From NCBI GenBank assembly GCA_035264365.1, contig DATFQI010000048.1, positions 1 through 16,417 on the forward strand: a DNA stretch of 16,417 nucleotides. The letters run 5' to 3'. This stretch comes from DATFQI01 sp035264365 (lineage in GTDB: Bacteria > Actinomycetota > Thermoleophilia > Solirubrobacterales > Solirubrobacteraceae). The position numbers and the translations under genes are program-made. The notes beneath the pieces are model-generated. The model did not search any database. It saw only the letters and a list, made by a program, of their open reading frames with translations, and was not told the origin of the DNA. This document shows, piece by piece, positions 7,179 through 13,819 of this stretch (position 1 is its first letter; each line of letters begins with the position of its first letter).

Positions 7179-8090
7179 GTGAATGTGGAGCTGCGGCACC
7201 TGCGCTACTTCGTCGCCGTCGCCGAGGAGCTGCACTTCACCCGCGCCGCCCGCCGCGTCCACATCGCCCAGCAGCCGCTGAGCGCCGCGATCGCCCGGCT
7301 CGAGCAGCAGCTGGGCGTCACGCTGCTGGAGCGGACGACCCGCCGCGTGCAGCTCACGGAGGCCGGGGAGGCGTTGCTGGAGCCGGCCCGGGCCGCGCTG
7401 CGCGCGGTCGACGAGGCGCTCGAGGCGGCCCGTGCGGCAGGCCGCGGGGAGGCCGGGGACCTGGCCGTCGGGCTCTCGTCGGGCGCCTGGTACGGCCTCG
7501 AGCCGCTGTTCGACGCCGTCCGCGAGCGCCACCCGCGGCTGCGCCTGCACGTGCGCCAGCAGTCGACCCGTCCGCTGCTCGACGACCTCCGCGCCGGCCG
7601 GCTCGACCTCGCGGTCGGCCTGTGCGTGCAGGAGCCCGGCGGGCTCGCGATCCAGCGCCTCAAGGACGAGCCGCTGTTCGTCGCCGTGCCGGAGGGCCAC
7701 CGGCTCGCCGGACGCGGGCGGGTGGCGCTGGACGCGCTCGGCGGGGAGACCGTCGCCGTCGACGACCCGGCCGACGGGCCGGACTACAACGCCGCGGTGC
7801 TCGGTGCCCTCGCCGCCGCGGGCGTCGCGCCGCCCACGCGCGAGTTCGCCACCCACCACGACGCCTGGCAGAACGCGATCCTGCACGACGGCTGCGTCGG
7901 CCTCACCGTGCGCTCGGCGATCCACTCCTCCCACCGCGGCCTGCACCTGCTCGCGGTCCGCCCGCGCACCACCTTCGCGCTCGACCTGCTCTGGCGCGAG
8001 CAGTCCGGCGGGCCGATCAGGCCCGCGATCGCCACGGTCGTCGCGCTCGCGGCCGAGGTGACCGACCGCGAGGGCTGGCGCGCAGGCTAG
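7179..8090 (+). CDS. LysR-family transcriptional regulator
   Basis: This is a typical 303-residue LysR protein. The N-terminal winged helix-turn-helix reads ELRHLRYFVAVAEELHFTRA, then AQQPLSAAIARLEQQLGVTLLERTTRRVQLTEAG, followed by a helical linker to about residue 88. The C-terminal part (about 92-295) is the periplasmic-binding-protein-like effector domain, starting at GDLAVGLSSGAWYGLEPLF. The effector is unknown. GTG 7179 is preferred because TACACT lies 8 bases before it and because it gives a usual N-terminus; GTG 7185 is possible. It is divergent from the VOC gene, which it may control together with itself. Its TAG overlaps the stop of the convergent nucS within the palindrome CTAG at 8087-8090. 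Confidence 0.93.
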   Translation: MNVELRHLRYFVAVAEELHFTRAARRVHIAQQPLSAAIARLEQQLGVTLLERTTRRVQLTEAGEALLEPARAALRAVDEALEAARAAGRGEAGDLAVGLSSGAWYGLEPLFDAVRERHPRLRLHVRQQSTRPLLDDLRAGRLDLAVGLCVQEPGGLAIQRLKDEPLFVAVPEGHRLAGRGRVALDALGGETVAVDDPADGPDYNAAVLGALAAAGVAPPTREFATHHDAWQNAILHDGCVGLTVRSAIHSSHRGLHLLAVRPRTTFALDLLWREQSGGPIRPAIATVVALAAEVTDREGWRAG

Positions 8091-8758
8091 GCGCCGAACA
8101 GCGTGAGCGCGGGCTCGCGCTCGCCGCGCAGCTCCGCGAGGTCGACCTCGACCCAGCGCAGCCCCCGGGCCTCGGCCAGCACGCGCGCCTGAGGCTTGAC
8201 CGTCTGCGCCGCCAGCACGCCCGCGCAGTCGCTCAGGGAAGGGTCCAGCCGGATCCGCTCGAGGTAGCGCGAGAGCTGCTCGACCGCGTCGATCGTCCCG
8301 ACGCGCTTGATCTCGACCGCCACCCAGCCGTCGTCGTCGTCGCGGCACATCAGGTCCACCGGCCCGATGTCGGTCGGCCACTCGCGGCGCACGAGCCGGA
8401 AGCCCTCGCCGCAGCGCTCCGGCAGGTCGGCCAGCAGCTCCTGCAGGTCGCGCTCCACGCCGTCCTTCTCCAGCCGCGCGGCGTCCTCGTCCATCGTGTG
8501 GTCGAGGTCGGAGACGACCTCGTGCAGGGTGATCTCCAGGCGGTCTTCGCCCTTGAGCTTGCGCACGACGATCGTGGAGCCGTCCTCCTCGATCACCGTC
8601 GGCGGCGTCATCCAGTTCAAGGGCTTGTAGCCGCCGGCGTCGGCGTGCACGAGCACCGAGCCGTCCGCCTTGAGCATCACCAGCCGCAGCGCCTCGGGCA
8701 GCCGCGCCGACAGGCGTCCGGAGTACTCGACGGAGCAGCGGGCCACGATCAATCGCAT
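8087..8758 (-). CDS. nucS: Endonuclease NucS (mismatch-specific)
   Basis: The 223-residue protein matches mycobacterial NucS along its whole length. It starts MRLIVARCSVEYSGRL, with KADGSVLVHAD (30-40) and YKPLNWM (44-50) in the N-terminal DNA-binding half. The PD-(D/E)XK nuclease core reads GPVDLMCRD (132-140) and VAVEIKR (146-152), giving D135, E149 and K151 as catalytic residues. NucS cuts both strands at mismatches and replaces MutS/MutL in many actinobacteria and archaea; this is family knowledge. The C-terminal LTLF, two residues before the end, is a candidate sliding-clamp contact like the C-terminal tail of other members. The start is ATG 8758, with TACGGT 9 bases upstream. It diverges from the amino acid importer operon. 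Confidence 0.96.
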   Translation of the reverse strand: MRLIVARCSVEYSGRLSARLPEALRLVMLKADGSVLVHADAGGYKPLNWMTPPTVIEEDGSTIVVRKLKGEDRLEITLHEVVSDLDHTMDEDAARLEKDGVERDLQELLADLPERCGEGFRLVRREWPTDIGPVDLMCRDDDDGWVAVEIKRVGTIDAVEQLSRYLERIRLDPSLSDCAGVLAAQTVKPQARVLAEARGLRWVEVDLAELRGEREPALTLFGA

Positions 8759-8767
8759 GAACGCGGA

Positions 8768-8773
8768 ACCGTA
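8768..8773 (-). promoter_or_regulatory. -10 box for leaderless nucS transcript
   Basis: On the minus strand TACGGT is followed by 9 bases and ATG 8758. There is no ribosome site. CTGATT (minus strand of 8791-8796) sits 17 bases further upstream and is a weak -35 candidate. Confidence 0.5.
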
Positions 8774-8796
8774 ACCCGCATCCCGGATCGAATCAG

Positions 8797-8802
8797 TAGG
8801 GT
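8797..8802 (+). promoter_or_regulatory. -10 box for the amino acid importer operon
   Basis: TAGGGT lies 12 bases before ATG 8815. A transcript starting about 7-8 bases downstream would carry only a 4-5 base leader. GGGAG (8810-8814) touches the start codon and is too close to act as a normal ribosome site. Its -35 region falls inside the nucS promoter, so the two promoters share the 56-bp gap. Confidence 0.45.
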
Positions 8803-8814
8803 TCTGAACGGGAG

Positions 8815-9576
8815 ATGAGCGAGGCAGGGGTCAGCGGGGAGTCACACCTCGTCGAACTGCGCTCGATTCGCAAGAGCTTCGGGGAGAACCTCGTCCTTGA
8901 CGGGATCGATCTGTCGATCGGTCGCGGTGAGGTCGTCGTCATCGCCGGGCCTTCGGGTTCGGGCAAGTCGACGATGTTGCGCTGCATCAACGGCCTGGAG
9001 ACGGTCGACGACGGAGAGGTGCGCTTCGACGGGCGCTCCGTCAGCGGCGCCGGCAAGGCGCTGGCGAAGCTGCGGTCGGAGATCGGGATGGTCTTCCAGC
9101 AGTTCAACCTCTTCGCCCACAAGACGGTCATGGAGAACGTGACCCTCGCGCCCATGGAGGTCAAGGGGCTCTCGAAGGCAGATGCGCGGGCGCGCGGGCA
9201 GAAGCTGCTCGAGCGCGTTGGAATCTCGGAGAAGGCCGATCAGTACCCCGCCGACCTCTCGGGCGGCCAGCAGCAGCGGGTGGCGATCGCCCGGGCGCTG
9301 GCGATGGAGCCCAAGCTCATGCTCTTCGACGAGCCGACCTCCGCGCTCGACCCGGAGATGATCCGGGAGGTGCTGGACGTCATGCGCGACCTCGCGCGGG
9401 ACGGGATGACGATGGCCGTCGTGACCCACGAGATGGGATTCGCGCGCGAGGTGTGCGACCGGATCGTCTTCATCGACGACGGCCACATCGTCGAGGAGGG
9501 CTCCCCGAAGGAGTTCTTCGAGGCGGCCAAGAGCGACCGCGCACGCGACTTCGTCGACAAGATCATCCATCACTAG
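8815..9576 (+). CDS. gluA: Polar amino acid (glutamate-type) ABC importer, ATPase
   Basis: The 253-residue ATPase powers uptake through the permease pair encoded downstream. All motifs are intact: Walker A GPSGSGKST (45-53), Q-loop in MVFQQFNLF, signature LSGGQQQR (148-155), Walker B LMLFDEP (168-174) with catalytic E173, and H205 in VTHEM. QFNLFAHKTVMENVTLAP is typical of the GlnQ/GluA/ArtP branch. The order ATPase, binding protein, permease, permease is that of gluABCD in corynebacteria, which is why I use that symbol. The exact substrate (glutamate, glutamine, aspartate or another) cannot be fixed from the sequence. It is the first gene of the operon; the binding protein follows after 16 bp. 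Confidence 0.93.
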   Translation: MSEAGVSGESHLVELRSIRKSFGENLVLDGIDLSIGRGEVVVIAGPSGSGKSTMLRCINGLETVDDGEVRFDGRSVSGAGKALAKLRSEIGMVFQQFNLFAHKTVMENVTLAPMEVKGLSKADARARGQKLLERVGISEKADQYPADLSGGQQQRVAIARALAMEPKLMLFDEPTSALDPEMIREVLDVMRDLARDGMTMAVVTHEMGFAREVCDRIVFIDDGHIVEEGSPKEFFEAAKSDRARDFVDKIIHH

Positions 9577-9592
9577 GGAGAGGGAGAGGGCA

Positions 9593-10507
9593 ATGAAGAC
9601 GACACGGTGGCTGGCCGTGCTCGCGCTGGTACTCGGGCTCGTGCTGGCGGGATGCGGCGACGACGAGGAGCCCTCCGGCGGGGGCGGCGAGGCGACCTCG
9701 ACGCCGGCGGCGGACGTCGAGAAGTTCGACGCCGGGACCCCGCTGGGCGACATCCAGGAGAAGGGCGAGATCGTGATCGGCGTCAAGTACGACGTCCCGC
9801 CCTTCGGCTTCAACAACCCGAAGTCGGGCAAGGTCGAGGGCTTCGACGTCGACCTCGGGCAGGCGGTCGCGGACAAGCTCGGCGTCAAGCCGAAGTTCAT
9901 CGAGGCGATCTCCGACAACCGGATCCCGTTCCTGCAGGACGGGACGGCCGACCTGATCCTCTCGACGATGACGATCAACGAGGAGCGCGTCGGGCAGATC
10001 GAGTTCTCCGACCCGTACTACATCGCCAAGGGCCGGATCCTCGTCAAGAAGGACAACTCCGACATCACCGGCGTCGACTCGCTCGCCGGCAAGAACGTCT
10101 GCACCGCGCTCGGCTCGACCTACGAGGCGACTCTCAAGGAGCAGGCGCCCGACGCCAAGCTCAAGCTCGTCGACTCCTACTCGGAGTGCCTCGAGTCCCT
10201 GCAGAACGGCAGCGTCGACGCGATCTCGACCGACGACGTGATCCTGACCGGCATGATCATCCAGGACGACTCGCTCAAGCTGGTCGGGGACGAGCTGAGC
10301 CAGGAGCCCTACGGCGCCGGCATCAAGAAGGGCAACACGGAGCTGCAGGAGTTCGTGAACGGCGTCTTCGACGAGTACAAGCAGGACGGCCGCTACGACA
10401 AGACCTATGAGAAGTGGGTCGGCCAGTACACGGACACCGAGGCCGAGCCGCCCGACATGACGGTCGACGAGGCCGTGGAGCTCGTCAAGCAGAACGCCAC
10501 CGGCTAG
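9593..10507 (+). CDS. gluB: Amino acid ABC importer, substrate-binding lipoprotein
   Basis: The 304-residue protein captures the amino acid outside the membrane. The signal peptide ends in a lipobox LAGC with C21 as the lipid-anchored residue. A flexible acidic/Gly linker (DDEEPSGGGGEATSTPAAD) follows. The family-3 solute-binding fold has its hallmarks: GEIVIGVKYDVPPFGF, GFDVDLGQAVADKLG, then TADLILSTMTINEERV and IEFSDPYY. Two cysteines in the mature domain (in KNVCTALG and YSECLESL) may form a disulfide, as in GluB-type proteins. A purine-rich GGAGAGGGAGAGGG run (9577-9590) provides the ribosome site for ATG 9593. The acidic C-terminal tail (TDTEAEPPDMTVDEAVELVK) extends past the usual fold end. 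Confidence 0.93.
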   Translation: MKTTRWLAVLALVLGLVLAGCGDDEEPSGGGGEATSTPAADVEKFDAGTPLGDIQEKGEIVIGVKYDVPPFGFNNPKSGKVEGFDVDLGQAVADKLGVKPKFIEAISDNRIPFLQDGTADLILSTMTINEERVGQIEFSDPYYIAKGRILVKKDNSDITGVDSLAGKNVCTALGSTYEATLKEQAPDAKLKLVDSYSECLESLQNGSVDAISTDDVILTGMIIQDDSLKLVGDELSQEPYGAGIKKGNTELQEFVNGVFDEYKQDGRYDKTYEKWVGQYTDTEAEPPDMTVDEAVELVKQNATG

Positions 10508-10523
10508 CGGAACGCATCTGAGC

Positions 10524-11189
10524 GTGCCCTTCGCCTTCGTCGACACGCTGACGGAGAACTTCGACGAGTTCCTCCGCGGCTTCGGGATCACGGTGCAGCT
10601 CGTGGTGGTCTCGTTCGTGATCGCGATGGCGGTGGGCACGCTCATCGCCGCCTTCCGGGTGGCGCCCAACCCCTGGCTGCAGCGGATCGGCGGCCTCTAC
10701 GTCGAGTGCTTCCGGAACATCCCGCTGCTGGTGCTGATCTTCATCTCCTATCCCGGCCTGCGCCGGGCGGGGGTGGACATCAGCGCGTTCGTCGCGGGCG
10801 TGGCCTCGCTCGGCCTCTACACGGCGGCGTACGTCGCCGAGGCGCTGCGCTCGGGCGTGTTCAGCGTCTCCAAGGGCCAGATCGAGGCGTCGCTCTCGCT
10901 CGGCTTCACCTATCCGGAGACGATGCGGCGGATCATCCTGCCGCAGGCGTTCCGGACGGTCATCTCGCCGCTGGGCTCGCTGATCATCGCGATGATCAAG
11001 AACTCCGCGATCCTCGGCGGCTCGATCCTCGCGCTCGACGACCTGCTGAAGACCGGGCGTGTGATCGCCTCGCGCACGTTCGACGTGATCCCGGCGTTCG
11101 TCTGGGCGGCGGCGGGCTACCTGATCCTGACCGGGCTCGCCACGCTGGCGATCCGCATGCTCGAGACCCGCTACGCGGTGAAGCGATGA
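10524..11189 (+). CDS. gluC: Amino acid ABC importer, permease 1
   Basis: This 221-residue integral membrane protein is of the HisM/GluC type. Hydrophobic segments lie at about 18-40, 60-75, 80-105 and 185-205. The EAA loop that docks on the ATPase begins at E106 (EALRSGVFSVSKGQIEASLS) and ends in RRIILPQAFR. CFRNIPLLVLIF is the family sequence at the end of the first periplasmic segment. Start GTG 10524 lies 16 bp after the lipoprotein stop with no good ribosome site, so translation probably depends on coupling or proximity. Its TGA overlaps the start of the next permease (ATGA), so the two halves of the channel are made together. Confidence 0.92.
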   Translation: MPFAFVDTLTENFDEFLRGFGITVQLVVVSFVIAMAVGTLIAAFRVAPNPWLQRIGGLYVECFRNIPLLVLIFISYPGLRRAGVDISAFVAGVASLGLYTAAYVAEALRSGVFSVSKGQIEASLSLGFTYPETMRRIILPQAFRTVISPLGSLIIAMIKNSAILGGSILALDDLLKTGRVIASRTFDVIPAFVWAAAGYLILTGLATLAIRMLETRYAVKR

Positions 11190-11977
11190 CCTCGTTCGCC
11201 GCATTCGGCTGGCTGACGGAGGGCAACAACCTCCGCTTCATCCTCGAGGGCTTCCTGATCAACCTCCAGATCGCGGTCGTCGCGATCGTCCTCGCGCTGA
11301 TCGCCGGGCTCGGGCTCGCGCTGCTGCGGCTCTCGCGCAACCGCGTCGTGTCCGTCGTCACCGGCATCTGGGTCGACGTCTTCCGCAACCTGCCGCTGCT
11401 GCTGCTGATCCTGTTCCTGTTCCTCTGGATCCCGACCAGCGCGCGCGACACGTGGGAGGACGTCATGCCCTCCTGGATGCCGGAGGCGTGGCAGTCCGGG
11501 CTGATGCTCGCCGGGCTCTCCGGCCTGGTGCTCTACAACAGCGCGGTGCTGGCGGAGATCATGCGCGCCGGCATCCAATCGCTCCCGCGCGGGCAGTCCG
11601 AGGCCGCGCAGGCGCTCGGGCTCAACTACCGCCAGGCGATGCGCCACGTGATCCTGCCGCAGGGCCTGCGGCGGATGGTCCCCGCGACCGTCTCGCAGCT
11701 GATCACGCTGACCAAGGACACGACGCTCGTCTCGATCATCGCGATCGTCGAGGTGATGCGCCGCGCCCGCACGGTGACCGCGACCTCGGGCAACCCGTTC
11801 ACCGGCGGCGGCACCGAGGCGCCGATCCTCGAGGTCTTCCTGTTCGTGGGCCTGCTGTTCATCATCTTCAACTACGCGTTGTCGCGGCTCTCGCGGCGGC
11901 TGGAGATCCGCGAGAAGGAGCGCTCCGGCTCCAAGCCCGACATCGAGGTGCGCGGCTTGGAGGAGCAGGTCGCTTAG
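11186..11977 (+). CDS. gluD: Amino acid ABC importer, permease 2
   Basis: The 263-residue second permease subunit pairs with the preceding gene, with which it overlaps by 4 bp (ATGA). The N-terminal membrane segment follows GNNLRFILEGFLINLQIA. VFRNLPLLLLILFLFL is the counterpart of CFRNIPLLV in permease 1. The EAA loop starts at E124 (EIMRAGIQSLPRGQSEAAQA) and ends in HVILPQGLRR. A longer loop between segments (WIPTSARDTWEDVMPSWM) and the charged C-terminal tail (RRLEIREKERSG) explain its greater length. The stop TAG forms the first three bases of the TAGAGT box assigned to the next gene. Confidence 0.93.
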   Translation: MTSFAAFGWLTEGNNLRFILEGFLINLQIAVVAIVLALIAGLGLALLRLSRNRVVSVVTGIWVDVFRNLPLLLLILFLFLWIPTSARDTWEDVMPSWMPEAWQSGLMLAGLSGLVLYNSAVLAEIMRAGIQSLPRGQSEAAQALGLNYRQAMRHVILPQGLRRMVPATVSQLITLTKDTTLVSIIAIVEVMRRARTVTATSGNPFTGGGTEAPILEVFLFVGLLFIIFNYALSRLSRRLEIREKERSGSKPDIEVRGLEEQVA

Positions 11978-11980
11978 AGT
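11975..11980 (+). promoter_or_regulatory. -10 box for leaderless lactonase transcript
   Basis: TAGAGT, then exactly 8 bases, then ATG 11989, with no ribosome site. The box starts on the permease stop codon, suggesting that the lactonase-SDR pair can be transcribed on its own although it lies only 11 bp after the importer operon. Confidence 0.55.
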
Positions 11981-11988
11981 CCCGCCGC

Positions 11989-12891
11989 ATGGCGGAACGT
12001 GAGCTGAGCACGCTCCTCGAGGGCGGCTCCTTCTTCGAGGGCCCGCGCTGGCGCGACGGGCGCTGGTGGGTCTCGGACTTCTACCGCGGGACCGTCTCGA
12101 CGGTCACGCCGGACGGCGCGGAGGAACGGGTGCTGGAGGTGCCAGAGCAGCCGTCGGGGCTGGGCTGGATGCCGGACGGCTCGCTGCTGGTCGTCTCGCG
12201 CAAGGACTTCCGGGTGCTGCGGCGCACGCCCGACGGCGAGGTGACCGAGCACGCCGACCTATCGAGCATGGCCCAGGGGCACCTCAACGACATGGTCGTG
12301 GACGCGGCCGGGCGCGCCTACGTCGGCAACTTCGGCTTCGACCTGATGTCGGGCGCCGACCCGTCCTCGACCGACCTGATCCGGATCGACCCGGACGGCG
12401 CGGTGACGGTCGCGGCGAGCGACCTGTGGTTCCCCAACGGCACGGTGATCACGCCCGACGGCGGCACGCTGATCGTCGGCGAGACCGTGGCGGCGCGCTA
12501 CACGCGCTTCAGCATCGCGAAGGACGGCACGCTCGGCGACCGCGCCGTGTGGGGCCAGATGGAGCCGGAGCCGACGTTCGAGACCTTCGAGCAGACGCTC
12601 GCCGAGCTGAAGTTCGCGCCGGACGGCTGCGCGCTCGACGCCGAGGGCTGCATCTGGTCGGCCGACGCGGTCGGCGGCCGCGTGGCGCGGCTCGCGCCGG
12701 GTGGGGAGATCGTCGAGGTCGTGCACGGGCCCGAGGGCCTCGGCGTGTTCGCCTGCATGCTCGGCGGTGAGGACGGCCGCACGCTGCTGATCTGCGCCGC
12801 GCCGGACTTCCTCGAGCACCTGCGGATGGACAAGCGCGAGGCGGTACTGCTCACCGCCACCGTCGACGTGCCCCACGCCGGTCTGCCGTGA
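11989..12891 (+). CDS. SMP-30/gluconolactonase/LRE family lactonase
   Basis: The 300-residue protein is a six-bladed beta-propeller of the SMP-30 family, metal-dependent enzymes that hydrolyse sugar lactones and related esters. FFEGPRW (15-21) supplies E17. GHLNDMVVDAAGRAYVGN gives N100 and D101. WFPNGTVITPDGG gives N150. PDGCALDAEGCIWSADAVGG gives D212. E17, N150 and D212 match by motif the metal ligands E18, N154 and D204 of human SMP-30, so the site is intact. There is no signal peptide, so it is cytoplasmic. The true substrate is unknown. The start is ATG 11989, from the family start and the TAGAGT box. The last bases overlap the SDR start (GTGA), so both are translated together, which suggests consecutive steps. 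Confidence 0.92.
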   Translation: MAERELSTLLEGGSFFEGPRWRDGRWWVSDFYRGTVSTVTPDGAEERVLEVPEQPSGLGWMPDGSLLVVSRKDFRVLRRTPDGEVTEHADLSSMAQGHLNDMVVDAAGRAYVGNFGFDLMSGADPSSTDLIRIDPDGAVTVAASDLWFPNGTVITPDGGTLIVGETVAARYTRFSIAKDGTLGDRAVWGQMEPEPTFETFEQTLAELKFAPDGCALDAEGCIWSADAVGGRVARLAPGGEIVEVVHGPEGLGVFACMLGGEDGRTLLICAAPDFLEHLRMDKREAVLLTATVDVPHAGLP

Positions 12892-13574
12892 GCGGGCTGG
12901 CGATCGTCACCGGAGCCGCCGCGGGCACGGGCCTCGCACTGGCCCGGCGACTGGCCGCCGACGGCGCGCAGGTCGTGCTGACCGACGTCGACGACGAGGC
13001 CGGGCGGGCGGCCGCCGCGGGCATCGAGGGCGCGCGCTACGCGCACGCGGACATGACCGAGCGCGGCGACGTCGAGCGGCTGCTCGCGGACGCCGACGGC
13101 CTGCGCGTGCTCGTCAACAACGCCGGCGGCTGGATCGGCGATGCGCAGTTCCCCGACGCGCCGTTCGAGGACTGGTCGCGCGCCCTCGACCTCAACCTGC
13201 GCGGCCCGATGCTGGCCACGCAGCTTGCGATCGCGCCCATGCGGAGCGCCGGCGGCGGGGTCGTGGTCAACGTCGCCTCGAGCGCGGGCAACGAGGACAC
13301 GCCGTACGCCTCGCCCGAGTACGGCGCGGCCAAGGCGGGGCTGATCCGGTTCACCACCGCACTCGGCGACCTCGACAGCGTGCGCGTGAACTGCATCGTC
13401 CCGAACTGGATCCTCACGGAGCGCGCGGAGGCCGAGCTCGCCGCGATGACGCCGGAGGAGCGCGCCGACGCCCCGGGAACGATCCCGCTCGAGGTGGTCT
13501 GCGACGCGGTCGCGAACCTGATCGCCGACGAGTCCGCCCGGGGCCGCGTCGTCGTGCTCGAGCCGTCTGGTTGA
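12888..13574 (+). CDS. Short-chain dehydrogenase/reductase (SDR)
   Basis: The 228-residue classical SDR has a Rossmann NAD(P) site TGAAAGTG (8-15), a variant of TGxxxGIG with Thr for Ile. It also has NNAG (77-80) and the catalytic set S132, Y145 and K149 (SSAGN, then EYGAAK). D33-like acidic residues after the second strand (VVLTDVDDEAG) favour NAD over NADP. GTG 12888 overlaps the lactonase stop by 4 bp. A dehydrogenase acting on a sugar or cyclic hemiacetal would yield the lactone that the upstream enzyme opens; this pairing is inference. The C-terminus is slightly short (ends VVVLEPSG), without the usual extended substrate loop, but the catalytic core is complete. The gene is followed by the long palindrome. 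Confidence 0.92.
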   Translation: MSGLAIVTGAAAGTGLALARRLAADGAQVVLTDVDDEAGRAAAAGIEGARYAHADMTERGDVERLLADADGLRVLVNNAGGWIGDAQFPDAPFEDWSRALDLNLRGPMLATQLAIAPMRSAGGGVVVNVASSAGNEDTPYASPEYGAAKAGLIRFTTALGDLDSVRVNCIVPNWILTERAEAELAAMTPEERADAPGTIPLEVVCDAVANLIADESARGRVVVLEPSG

Positions 13575-13592
13575 GGCGCGGGCGGCTTGCTG

Positions 13593-13803
13593 GCAGGCGC
13601 CGGTAGCGTCGACTGGCGGCGCGAGGCGCCGCAACGGCATGGCTCTGAGGGAGGGGGAGTGTCGTTTCCGGTCGCGCGAGCGGTGGATAACTCGGCCTCG
13701 GCCCGACTTATCCACCGCTCGCGTAACCGGGAGCAACCCCCCTCCCCTACAAGCCCATGCCGTTGCCCGCGCCGGCACAACCCGCACCGCCACCGGCGCC
13801 TGC
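13593..13803. repeat. Long imperfect palindrome between convergent genes
   Basis: The 245-bp gap between the SDR and J-domain genes (13575-13819) is mostly one inverted repeat about 211 bp long. The outer arms are GCAGGCGCCGGTAGCG (13593-13608) and its complement at 13788-13803 (15 of 16). The middle arms are GCAACGGCATGG (13631-13642) and CCATGCCGTTGC (13755-13766), a perfect match. The inner arms at 13676-13695 and 13703-13722 match at 19 of 20 around a 7-base centre (CCTCGGC). Segments between arms pair partly (G-rich 13649-13659 with C-rich 13739-13747). All three arm pairs share one centre within a base or two, so it is a single structure. It could act as a bidirectional terminator, a dispersed palindromic repeat or a MITE-like relic. 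No target duplication or T-tract is visible. Confidence 0.85.
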
Positions 13804-13819
13804 AACAGGGCGGCCAGGG

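Noticed and set aside
6155..8818. Plus-strand open frame of 887 codons across several genes
   Set aside because: It runs antisense to the VOC and nucS genes and out of frame with YjbQ and LysR, all of which have clear family motifs. The product is Arg/Pro/Ala-rich without recognisable features.
13683..13718. DnaA-box-like GTGGATAA and TTATCCAC in the palindrome
   Set aside because: They match 8 of 9 bases of TTATCCACA, but they are simply the two arms of one palindrome. No cluster of boxes, AT-rich unwinding region or dnaA/dnaN genes are near, so a replication origin is not supported.
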